A DNA stretch of 64,000 nucleotides from assembly GCF_004341385.1 (NCBI RefSeq), contig NZ_SLXE01000007.1, forward strand, positions 1 to 64,000, read 5' to 3'. The notes beneath the pieces are model-generated. The model searched no databases. It had not been told where the DNA came from and saw nothing but the letters and a program-made list of their open reading frames with translations. Shown here piece after piece: positions 16,575 to 24,279 of the stretch. Position 1 is the first letter of the stretch, and every line of letters starts with the position of its first letter. Source of the DNA: Uruburuella suis. Lineage in GTDB: Bacteria > Pseudomonadota > Gammaproteobacteria > Burkholderiales > Neisseriaceae. The translations under genes and the position numbers were made by a program.

Positions 16575-17348
16575 TTAAGGATAAGCAATATAGGCATAAG
16601 CCGAGTGGTTGTGGATGGATTCGAAATTTTCACTCTCCACCACAAAAGCGCGGATGCGTGCATCGCCGCGCAGCGCCACGGCCACATCGCGCACCATGTC
16701 TTCCACGAATTTCGGGTTTTCATAAGCCTGCTCGGTGACGAATTTTTCGTCGGGGCGTTTGAGCAAGCCGTAGAGCTGGCAGCTGGCCTGTTTTTCCACG
16801 CAGTCGATGATTTCTTCGATGCCCACTTCATCGCAGCAGGTGAGGGTAACGGTGACGTGCGAGCGCTGGTTGTGGGCGCCGTATTGCGAGATTTCTTTCG
16901 AGCAGGGGCACAGGCTGGTTACCGGGGTGAGCACTTTGAGGGTGCAGCTGTAGGCGCCTTCTTTGATTTCGCCGGTGAGCGTGACATCATAATCGAGCAG
17001 CGATTTGATGCCCGACACGGGCGCGGATTTTTGGCGGAAAAAGGGAAACGACACGCTGATTTTGCCCGAATGCGAATCGAGCAGCTGCACCATTTCTTCG
17101 GTGAGCGTTTTTAAGCGGCCGAAGCTCAATGGCTCGCTTTGCCGCTCCATCAGCGCCACAAAGCGCGACATATGGGTGCCTTTTTGGTCGGCAGGCAAAA
17201 ACACCGTCATTGATAAGCGGCCGACGGTGTGCTGCGTGCCCTCGGCGCTCGTAATCGCGATGGGGAAGCGCAAATCTTTGATGCCGACCTGGTTAATCGG
17301 CATATTGCGTAAATCGGGGCTGGACTGCACGTCTGCAATGGCGTTCAT
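16575..17348 (-). CDS. folE2: GTP cyclohydrolase FolE2
   Basis: FolE2 (type IB) converts GTP to dihydroneopterin triphosphate, the first step of folate synthesis. The 257-residue protein begins MNAIADVQSSPDLRNMPINQVGIKDLRFPI. It has the family segments GTHMSRFV and TPVTSLCPCSKEISQYGAHNQ, with the conserved Cys of the active site. It is unrelated in sequence to FolE1. FolE2 works with metals other than zinc in known examples. It is divergent from the trans-sulfuration gene at 17559 across about 210 bases. No folE1 is in the window. Confidence 0.96.
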   Translation of the reverse strand: MNAIADVQSSPDLRNMPINQVGIKDLRFPIAITSAEGTQHTVGRLSMTVFLPADQKGTHMSRFVALMERQSEPLSFGRLKTLTEEMVQLLDSHSGKISVSFPFFRQKSAPVSGIKSLLDYDVTLTGEIKEGAYSCTLKVLTPVTSLCPCSKEISQYGAHNQRSHVTVTLTCCDEVGIEEIIDCVEKQASCQLYGLLKRPDEKFVTEQAYENPKFVEDMVRDVAVALRGDARIRAFVVESENFESIHNHSAYAYIAYP

Positions 17349-17558
17349 GCGCTGAAGTATCCTTCAAGTAAAGCGGGCGAAGCCCTTATGTGTGTGCGGC
17401 GGCCAGAAAAACAAGAGGCCGTCTGAATGTGTGTGTGCGGCTTTCTAATGCAAGCCAAATGCGAGATTATATCACTTGCTCTATTCCCGGGGCATTGATT
17501 GTTTCAATTTTTCAGATAGTGGTAGAATGGATTGTCTTTTTCCTACAGGCAGCCCGCC

Positions 17559-18710
17559 ATGAAATTCGCCACCGAAGCCATACACAGCAGCTATGATTGC
17601 GATGAACACAACCGCGCCATCATGCCGCCGATTTATCAAAACAGCATGTTTGCCATGCACGAAATCGGCGAGCAGATTCCCTATCGCTATTCGCGTGTTG
17701 CCAACCCCACCCGCAAAGTGCTGGAAGACACCATGGCCGCGCTCGAGCATGGCGCGGCAGGCTTTGCTTTTGCCAGCGGCATGGCGGGCATCGATGCGGT
17801 GTGGCGCACATTTCTGCGCCCGGGCGACACCATCGTGGCCGTGGCCGATATTTATGGCGGCGCTTATGATTTGCTCACTGAGGTGTATACCGCGTGGGGC
17901 GTTAACGTGGTGTTTACCGACCTCACCGAGCCGCGCCATCTCGATGCCGTTCTGGCGGCGCAAAAAGTGAAAATGCTGTGGCTGGAAACGCCGTCCAACC
18001 CGCTGTTGCGGCTGGTGGATATCGAAGCGCTGGCCGCCAAAGCTAAAGCCGCCGGCGCGCTGGTGGGCATAGACAACACCTTTGCCACGCCTTATCTGCA
18101 AAATCCGCTCGATATGGGCTGCGATATTGTGTTTCATTCGGCCACCAAATATTTGTGCGGCCATTCCGATGTGTTGATGGGCATTGTGGTGGTGAAAGAA
18201 GAAAAACCGGCAAGCCTGCTGCGCAGCATGATGGTGAACACCGGCGGCGTGGCGGGGCCGATGGATTGCGCTTTGGTGTTGCGCGGCATCAAAACCTTGG
18301 CCGTGCGCATGAAACAGCATCAGGAAAACGCGCTCGAGCTGGCGCGCCGCTTGGAAGCACATCCGGCGGTGGAAAAAGTGTTTTACCCCGGCTTGGCGAG
18401 CCACGAGCATCATGCGCTGGCGCAAAAGCAGATGCGCGGCTTCGGCGGCGTGGTGTCGGTGTATTTGAAAAACAACAGCAAAGCGGCCGCAAACAGCGTG
18501 ATTAGAAACATGAAGCTCGTGAAAATGGCTGCCAGCTTGGGCGGCGTGGAAAGCCTCGTGAACCACAGCTTTTCGCAATCGCACAGCGGCATGTCGGCCG
18601 ATGTGAAAGCCGGCTTGGGCATTCGCGAAGGCTTGCTGCGCTTTTCTGTGGGCATTGAAGATATTGAAGATATTTGGGCGGACATCGCCGCGGCGCTGGA
18701 GGCTGTCTGA
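17559..18710 (+). CDS. Trans-sulfuration PLP enzyme (cystathionine gamma-synthase/beta-lyase type)
   Basis: This Cys/Met metabolism PLP-dependent enzyme has 383 residues. The start MKFATEAIHSSYDCDEHNRAI is chosen because it matches the family; an in-frame ATG nine codons upstream has no support. Family motifs are IPYRYSRVANPTRKVLE, FASGMAGIDA, LWLETPSNPLLRL and the PLP lysine in FHSATKYLCGHSDV. The C-terminal SLGGVESLVNHSFSQSH region contacts substrate. Length and motifs fit MetB or MetC, and sequence alone does not separate synthase from lyase. With metY nearby, a lyase or bifunctional role is possible. Confidence 0.88.
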   Translation: MKFATEAIHSSYDCDEHNRAIMPPIYQNSMFAMHEIGEQIPYRYSRVANPTRKVLEDTMAALEHGAAGFAFASGMAGIDAVWRTFLRPGDTIVAVADIYGGAYDLLTEVYTAWGVNVVFTDLTEPRHLDAVLAAQKVKMLWLETPSNPLLRLVDIEALAAKAKAAGALVGIDNTFATPYLQNPLDMGCDIVFHSATKYLCGHSDVLMGIVVVKEEKPASLLRSMMVNTGGVAGPMDCALVLRGIKTLAVRMKQHQENALELARRLEAHPAVEKVFYPGLASHEHHALAQKQMRGFGGVVSVYLKNNSKAAANSVIRNMKLVKMAASLGGVESLVNHSFSQSHSGMSADVKAGLGIREGLLRFSVGIEDIEDIWADIAAALEAV

Positions 18711-18730
18711 AACCATTCAAATAAATAACT

Positions 18731-18765
18731 AAAAGGCCGTCTGAAAACCTTTCAGACGGCCTTTT
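18731..18765 (+). terminator. Inverted DUS pair after the trans-sulfuration gene
   Basis: AAAAGGCCGTCTGAAAA and CTTTCAGACGGCCTTTT, with a T-run after. A second near-identical pair lies at 18907-18939, on the other side of a type C fragment. Confidence 0.75.
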
Positions 18766-18781
18766 GCACTTTCAGCAACAG

Positions 18782-18883
18782 CGTAGATTGGGTTGATAAA
18801 CCCAAGGTTTCAGACGGCTTGTGGATTGGTTGGGTTTGCAACCAAGCTACCCGCCGTATCACTTTTTTATGCATTTCACTATA
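18782..18883. repeat. Type C element, copy 2 (left end missing)
   Basis: It starts inside the first GTAGATTGGGTT palindrome and ends GCATTTCACTATA. The inner DUS is mutated (CAGACGGCTTG). The 440-base gap between the trans-sulfuration gene and citC consists of this element, two DUS hairpins and the cit promoter region. Confidence 0.7.
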
Positions 18884-18906
18884 AATAAACTACAAGAAAT
18901 AAACTA

Positions 18907-18939
18907 CAAGGCCGTCTGAAAACCTTTCAGACGGCCTTT
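18907..18939. terminator. Second inverted DUS pair before the cit operon
   Basis: AAGGCCGTCTGAAAA and CTTTCAGACGGCCTTTG. Lying more than 190 bases after the preceding gene, it may isolate the cit promoter from read-through. Confidence 0.6.
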
Positions 18940-19078
18940 GCAAAATTTAAGCCCGTTGCGCCTGCACAGGCAGGCCTAATTTGGTATTTTTGTTACACGT
19001 TTCACACGCTGCCGTGCAGCAGGGTTGTTTTGTATCAAACTTTAATATCTTTTTAAGAAAAAAGCGCTTTTCCATAGT

Positions 19079-19106
19079 GGCCGCCACCTTGGTGGCGGCC
19101 TATAAT
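19079..19106 (+). promoter_or_regulatory. Palindrome overlapping the putative cit promoter
   Basis: GGCCGCCACC-TT-GGTGGCGGCC is a perfect 10-base inverted repeat (19079-19100). It runs directly into TATAAT (19101-19106), which lies about 45 bases before citC. The palindrome covers the -35/spacer region, so it could be an operator for the unknown regulator of citrate fermentation. The -35 sequence itself is weak, which fits an activated or repressed promoter. A terminator is unlikely because no T-run follows. Confidence 0.5.
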
Positions 19107-19150
19107 TTATGCCAACTGTAATTTAATAACATGCATTATAGAGGCAGGCT

Positions 19151-20185
19151 ATGGATTCTGAGCAGCATGAATTTGAAAGAATTTATGCCGATGATGCGGC
19201 CGGCGTGGCGGAAATCGTGGCTTTTTTGCACCGCAACGAGCTCAATATCGATGATTTTATCGAAGTATTTCTGGCAGCGCGCAATGCCGATGGCGCGATT
19301 ATCGCCTGCGGCGGCGTGGCGCCGGGTGTAATCAAATGCGTGGCCATTGATGAAGAATACCGCGGCTGCGGCATGGCGCTTTCTTTGTCTTCCGCACTGA
19401 TTCAATTGGCTGCCGAGCGCGGCTATCACCGTCTTTTCATTTATACCAAGCCCGAAAACGAGGCGCTTTTTTCCGGCTGCGGTTTTTATCCGATTGCCAC
19501 GGTGCCCGAGCGGGTGGTGTTGCTGGAAAACAGCCCCGTGCGCCTCAAGCAATATCAGCAGCAGCTCTCCGCCCTGAAAAAGCCGGGTAAGCGTATCGGC
19601 TCGATTGTGCTCAACGCCAATCCGTTCACGCTCGGCCACCTTTATCTGATTGAAACGGCTTTGCAGCAATGCGATTGGCTGCATGTTTTCGTGGTGGGGG
19701 AAGACCGCTCGCAATTTTCCTATGCCGACCGGCTCGCGCTGGTGCGCGCCGGCACGGCCCATCTTTCCCGCCTCACCATTCACGAGGGCACGCCTTATAT
19801 TATTTCGCGCGCCACTTTTCCCTGCTATTTCCTGAAGCTCGACGACATTATTTTCAAATGCCATATGGAATTGGATTTGACGATTTTCCGCCGTTATATC
19901 GCGCCGCCTTTGGGCATCACCCATCGCTTTGCTGGCAGCGAGCCTTACAGCGTAATCACCAATTATTACAACAAACAAATGCAGGTTTGGCTCGATTCAC
20001 CCGAAATCGATGCGCCGCCCATCCAAATGGTGGAAATTCCCCGCAAGCAGTTTCAGGGCGGCTTTATTTCCGCCACCAAAGTGCGCGGCTTTTTGGCCGA
20101 AGGCGATTTTGCCGCCATCAAACATTATGTGCCCGAGTGCACTTATCAGTTTTTAATCAACCAATATGAAAAGGTGACCGCATGA
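19151..20185 (+). CDS. citC: [Citrate (pro-3S)-lyase] ligase
   Basis: CitC acetylates the prosthetic group of the citrate lyase acyl carrier protein, switching the enzyme on. The 344-residue protein has an N-terminal acetyltransferase-like (GNAT) segment (GVIKCVAIDEEYRGCGMAL, about 60-80). A nucleotidyltransferase domain follows, with SIVLNANPFTLGHLYLIETA (the GH(x)xH-like ATP-binding motif) near residue 150 and the ISATKVRGFL motif near the end. The ATG follows AGAGGC. It is the first gene of citC-D-E-F-XG-T, and citD overlaps its stop by four bases (ATGA). Confidence 0.96.
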   Translation: MDSEQHEFERIYADDAAGVAEIVAFLHRNELNIDDFIEVFLAARNADGAIIACGGVAPGVIKCVAIDEEYRGCGMALSLSSALIQLAAERGYHRLFIYTKPENEALFSGCGFYPIATVPERVVLLENSPVRLKQYQQQLSALKKPGKRIGSIVLNANPFTLGHLYLIETALQQCDWLHVFVVGEDRSQFSYADRLALVRAGTAHLSRLTIHEGTPYIISRATFPCYFLKLDDIIFKCHMELDLTIFRRYIAPPLGITHRFAGSEPYSVITNYYNKQMQVWLDSPEIDAPPIQMVEIPRKQFQGGFISATKVRGFLAEGDFAAIKHYVPECTYQFLINQYEKVTA

Positions 20186-20475
20186 GCGCCATCACGAAAG
20201 AGAGCGTGGCCGGCACACTGGAATCCAGTGATGCCATGGTTTACGCCAGCCCCAATCCCGGCGGCGGCCGGCTAATCAGCATCAACAGCAGCGTCGGCCA
20301 GCAATTTGCCCCGCAAATCAAAGCCAGCGCCGAGGCCGTGTTAAACCGCTTGAATATTGAAGACGTGGCCTTGCAAATCGAAGACAAAGGTGCGCTCGAC
20401 TGCGTGTTGCAGGCGCGTGTGAAAGCCGCTTTGCTGCGCGCGGGTGCAAAAGCCGGCTGGGAGGATTTGCTATGA
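20182..20475 (+). CDS. citD: Citrate lyase acyl carrier protein, gamma subunit
   Basis: This small 97-residue carrier protein holds the 2'-(5''-phosphoribosyl)-3'-dephospho-CoA arm. The N-terminus AGTLESSDAMV contains the serine (about residue 15) that receives the arm, as in LESGD of the E. coli protein. INSSVGQQF and the C-terminal DKGALDCVLQARVKAAL are family motifs. ATGA overlaps join it to citC upstream and citE downstream, so the three genes are translationally coupled. Confidence 0.96.
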   Translation: MSAITKESVAGTLESSDAMVYASPNPGGGRLISINSSVGQQFAPQIKASAEAVLNRLNIEDVALQIEDKGALDCVLQARVKAALLRAGAKAGWEDLL

Positions 20476-21350
20476 AGCTGCGCCGCTCTATGTTGTTTGT
20501 GCCCGGTGCCAATGCCGCCATGGTGAGCACTTCGTTTATTTATCAGCCCGACACCATTATGTTTGACCTGGAAGACTCGGTGGCTTTGTCGGAAAAAGAC
20601 AGCGCCCGCATGCTGGTGGCACATGCTTTGCAACACCCGCTTTACCGCGAAATGGAAACGCTGGTGCGCGTCAACCCGCTTACTTCCGAATACGGCTTGG
20701 CAGATTTAAATGCCGCCGTGCGTGCCGGTGCAAGCGGCATCCGCCTGCCCAAAACCGATGGCGCACAAGACATCACCGATATGGAAACCGAAATCGAGCG
20801 CATCGAGCGCGATTGCGGCCGTGAAGTGGGCAGCACGCTGATGCTGGCGGCGATTGAGTCACCGCAGGGCATTTTGGCGGCCAACGAAATCGCCCAAGCA
20901 TCCAAGCGCTTAATCGGCATTGCCCTGGGCGCAGAAGATTATGTGCGCGCCATGAAAACCGAGCGCTCGCCCGAGGGCATCGAATTGCTGTTTGCCCGCT
21001 CCACCATTTTGCACGCCGCGCGGGCCAACGGCTTGATGGCGTTTGACACGGTTTATTCCGATGCGCGCAACGAAGAAGGCTTTTTGCGCGAAGCCGCTTT
21101 AATCAAACAGATGGGTTTCGATGGCAAATCGCTGATTAATCCGGCGCAAATCGCGCTGATTCACAACCTGTTTGCCCCCACGCAAAAAGAAGTCGATTAC
21201 GCCGAAAAAGTGATTAAAGCCGCAGAAGATGCCGCCAAAGCAGGCTTCGGCGTGGTGTCGCTCAACGGCAAAATGGTCGACACCCCGATTATCGAGCGCT
21301 CGCGCTTAATTGTGCAGCGTGCGCAAACTTCCGGCATACGCGAGGAATAA
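20472..21350 (+). CDS. citE: Citrate lyase beta subunit (citryl-ACP lyase)
   Basis: CitE cleaves citryl-ACP to oxaloacetate and acetyl-ACP. The 292-residue protein begins MKLRRSMLFVPGANAAMVS and shows MFDLEDSVALSEKDSAR, GIRLPKTDGAQDI and GIALGAEDYV, the Mg-binding HpcH/HpaI-like barrel motifs of CitE. GFDGKSLINPAQI is the conserved C-terminal motif. It overlaps citD by four bases, and citF starts two bases after its stop. Confidence 0.97.
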   Translation: MKLRRSMLFVPGANAAMVSTSFIYQPDTIMFDLEDSVALSEKDSARMLVAHALQHPLYREMETLVRVNPLTSEYGLADLNAAVRAGASGIRLPKTDGAQDITDMETEIERIERDCGREVGSTLMLAAIESPQGILAANEIAQASKRLIGIALGAEDYVRAMKTERSPEGIELLFARSTILHAARANGLMAFDTVYSDARNEEGFLREAALIKQMGFDGKSLINPAQIALIHNLFAPTQKEVDYAEKVIKAAEDAAKAGFGVVSLNGKMVDTPIIERSRLIVQRAQTSGIREE

Positions 21351-21352
21351 TC

Positions 21353-22876
21353 ATGAGCAAAAGCAGAGAACAACGCGTTGCCGAAAGCATCGCTCAGAGC
21401 AACCGCCGCAGCTTTGAGCCGGTGGTGAAAAAAGTGCAGTTGTCTAACGAATATCTGGCGCGCAAAGTGTGCCCCGATATCGAAGCGGCCGTGCGCGCCT
21501 GCAATCTTTCAGACGGCATGACGGTTTCTTTCCACCATGCCTACCGCGGCGGTGATTTTATTTTGAATCAGGTGATGGATGTGCTCGCCGATATGGGTTT
21601 TCGCAACCTCACCGTGGCCGCCAGCTCGCTTTCCGGCTGCCACGATCCCTTAATCGGCCACATTCAAAACGGTGTGGTGCGCAAAATCTACACCTCCGGC
21701 CTGCGCGGCAAGCTGGGTGAATTTATTTCACAAGGGCATATGCAGGAGCCGGTGGAAATCCATTCGCATGGCGGCCGCGTGCAGCTGATGCAAAGTGGCG
21801 AGCTGATTCCGGATGTGGCGTTTTTGGCAGTGGCCAGCTGCGACACCTTCGGCAACGCCAGCGGCAGCCTCGGCAAAAATATCTGCGGCTCGCTGGGCTA
21901 TGCCAAGGCCGATGCGCAATTCGCCCGCCAAGTGGTGCTGATCACCGAAGCCATCGAGCCTTATCCGCACAACCCCGCGAGCATTCATCAAGACCAAGTA
22001 GACTTTATCGTGAAAGTGGATGAAGTGGGTGACTCAAGCAAAATCGGCGCCGGCTCCACCCGCATGACCACCAATCCGCGCGAATTGCTGATTGCGCGCC
22101 GTGCCGCTGATGTGATTGATAAATCGGGCTATTTCAACCACGGCTTTTCGCTGCAAACCGGCTCGGGCGGCGCTTCGCTGGCGGTGGCGCGTTTTTTGGA
22201 AGACAAAATGCGCCGCCAAAATATCCGCGCTTCGTTTGCGCTGGGCGGCATCACCGCCAGCATGGTGGATCTGCATGAAAAAGGCTTGATCGACAAATTA
22301 ATCGATGTGCAAAGCTTCGACAGCGCCGCTGCCGCTTCGCTGGCACGCAACCCCAATCACATCGAAGTGAGCGCCAACCAATATGCCAACTTCGGCTCCA
22401 AAGGCGCTTCGGTGGAGCGGCTGGACGTAGTGGTGTTGAGCGCGCTGGAAATCGACACCAAATTCAATGTGAACGTAATCACCGGTTCAGACGGCATCAT
22501 TCGCGGCGCGTCAGGCGGCCACAGCGACACCGCCGCCCATGCGCGGCTGGCGATTATCGTGGCGCCCTTGGTGCGCGGGCGCATTCCCACCGTGGTGAAA
22601 GATGTGCTCACCACCGTTACCCCCGGCGAGCACATCGATATTTTGGTGACCGACCACGGCATCGCCGTGAACCCGAAGCGCCCCAAGCTGGCCGAGCGCC
22701 TGCATGAAGCCGGCATCGACACCGTGCGCATCGAAGATTTGTATCAACGCGCGGTGATGCTCACCGGCCGGCCCGACGCCATCCGCTTCACCGATCGGCC
22801 CGTGGCGGTGATCCGCTATCGCGACGGCAGCGTGATTGATGCGGTTTATCAAATTGCGGCCGACACGGAAGGCTGA
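21353..22876 (+). CDS. citF: Citrate lyase alpha subunit (citrate:acetyl-ACP transferase)
   Basis: CitF exchanges acetate for citrate on the carrier protein. The 507-residue protein has the expected length. Typical segments are DGMTVSFHHAYRGGDF, ITEAIEPYPHNPASIHQDQVD, TGSGGASLAVARFL and the glycine-rich GIIRGASGGHSDTAAHA. The codons for LSDGM near residue 52 contain a DUS-like CAGACGGC core. Gaps to citE and citXG are two bases each, so all are in one transcript. Confidence 0.97.
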   Translation: MSKSREQRVAESIAQSNRRSFEPVVKKVQLSNEYLARKVCPDIEAAVRACNLSDGMTVSFHHAYRGGDFILNQVMDVLADMGFRNLTVAASSLSGCHDPLIGHIQNGVVRKIYTSGLRGKLGEFISQGHMQEPVEIHSHGGRVQLMQSGELIPDVAFLAVASCDTFGNASGSLGKNICGSLGYAKADAQFARQVVLITEAIEPYPHNPASIHQDQVDFIVKVDEVGDSSKIGAGSTRMTTNPRELLIARRAADVIDKSGYFNHGFSLQTGSGGASLAVARFLEDKMRRQNIRASFALGGITASMVDLHEKGLIDKLIDVQSFDSAAAASLARNPNHIEVSANQYANFGSKGASVERLDVVVLSALEIDTKFNVNVITGSDGIIRGASGGHSDTAAHARLAIIVAPLVRGRIPTVVKDVLTTVTPGEHIDILVTDHGIAVNPKRPKLAERLHEAGIDTVRIEDLYQRAVMLTGRPDAIRFTDRPVAVIRYRDGSVIDAVYQIAADTEG

Positions 22877-22878
22877 GC

Positions 22879-24279
22879 ATGTATTTAGCGCCCGATTTTC
22901 CCGTGATGGCCGGTGGCGCGGCGGCCTTGGATGACGTGCTGGCGGCGCGTGATGCGCGGCAGGCGGCGCAACAGGCGCTCTTGGCCGCCGGCGCAAACTG
23001 CGTGGTGAGCTTCAGCGTGCTCGCGCCGGGCGCGGTGAAGCGCAGCCCTTTTTTGGATGAAGTGTTTGATATTGGAAAAGGCCGTCTGAAACACGAATTA
23101 GGCCGTCTGAACATTTCTACTCATGCCGAGCGGCTGCTCAATCATGCCGGCGGCCAAAGCCTGCTACTGGCGGCAGACGGTGCGGCCGATGCGTTGAAAG
23201 CAGCGCTTATCGGGCTGGAGCAGAGCCACCCGCTCGGGCGCTTGTGGGATATTGATGTGATTGATGGCAGCGGCAAACCTTTATCGCGCCCGCAATCCGG
23301 CCTGCCGCCGCGCGCTTGTTTGTGCTGCGATGCGCCGGCAAAAGAATGCGCCCGTGTGCGCCGCCACAGCATGGCTCAATTGCACGAGGCCATGCAGCAA
23401 CATTATCGCGTTTATCTCAACATGGCCGCGCTGGGCGGGGGCATGCGCGATGCGCTGGTTGCCGAAGCCGAGCTCACGCCCAAGCCCGGGCTGGTGGATG
23501 CCGATAACCAAGGGCCGCACCCCGATATGACGCTGCCGATGTTCCGCCAAAGCGCTGCGGCGCTGGCTCCTTTTTTGGCCGAATGCGCGTTTGGCGGCAG
23601 CCGTTTTGCGCATGAAGCGCCGGGCTCTGCCATGCTGGCCGCCATCCGCCCGATCGGGCTGGCGGCGGAAGAGGCGATGTATGCCGCCACCGGCAAGGTC
23701 AACACCCATAAAGGCGCTTTATTTGCCTTCGGCATTGCGGCGGCGGCGCTGGGGCGGCGCATAGCGCGGCAGGAGCAGGGCGATTGGCCGGCTTTGTCGG
23801 CCGACATCCGCGCGATTTGTGCCGGCCTTGAGCCGGAATTGGGGCGGGGCAACACCGCCGGCGCACGCTTTTACCGCCAACACGGCCTGCCCGGTGCGCG
23901 CGGCGAAGCGCTTTCGGGCTTTGCCACGCTTACCGATTTTGCTCTGCCGGCCTATCAACAAGCGTTTGCCGCCACGGCAAATCGCACGCATGCCTTGCGT
24001 TATGTGTTTCTCACCTTGCTGGCGCACAACGGCGACACCAATGTGGTGAAGCGCGGCGGCATCGAAGCGCTCGATTGGCTACAAGGCCGCGCGCGCCATA
24101 TCTTGGCCGACCCGGCCGCGCTCCGGCAGCCTGAAGCGCTTTATGCCGCATTGAAAACGCTGGATGCGCAATGCACCGAAAAAAACCTCAGCACAGGTGG
24201 CAGCGCCGATTTATTGGCCTTAACCATCTGGCTCACCGAATACCCCAACCTTTTAGGAACTTTTTATGAACCAACCTGA
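22879..24279 (+). CDS. citXG: Fused CitX-CitG, citrate lyase prosthetic group enzymes
   Basis: This 466-residue protein joins two activities usually encoded separately. Residues 1 to about 165 are CitX (phosphoribosyl-dephospho-CoA transferase), with LGRLWDIDVID and RACLCCDAPAKECARVR. Residues about 170-466 are CitG (triphosphoribosyl-dephospho-CoA synthase), with LTPKPGLVDADNQGPHPDM, KVNTHKGALFAFG and LAHNGDTNVVKRGG. The same fusion is known in Haemophilus. Near residues 68-78 the CitX part is encoded by two DUS copies in tandem (KGRLKHELGRLN), a local insertion in an otherwise ordinary domain. The stop overlaps citT by 14 bases. Confidence 0.94.
   Translation: MYLAPDFPVMAGGAAALDDVLAARDARQAAQQALLAAGANCVVSFSVLAPGAVKRSPFLDEVFDIGKGRLKHELGRLNISTHAERLLNHAGGQSLLLAADGAADALKAALIGLEQSHPLGRLWDIDVIDGSGKPLSRPQSGLPPRACLCCDAPAKECARVRRHSMAQLHEAMQQHYRVYLNMAALGGGMRDALVAEAELTPKPGLVDADNQGPHPDMTLPMFRQSAAALAPFLAECAFGGSRFAHEAPGSAMLAAIRPIGLAAEEAMYAATGKVNTHKGALFAFGIAAAALGRRIARQEQGDWPALSADIRAICAGLEPELGRGNTAGARFYRQHGLPGARGEALSGFATLTDFALPAYQQAFAATANRTHALRYVFLTLLAHNGDTNVVKRGGIEALDWLQGRARHILADPAALRQPEALYAALKTLDAQCTEKNLSTGGSADLLALTIWLTEYPNLLGTFYEPT

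Noticed and set aside
19079..19100. Palindrome before citC read as an intrinsic terminator
   Set aside because: The stem is strong, but no T-run follows on either strand and TATAAT follows directly, so an operator is more likely.
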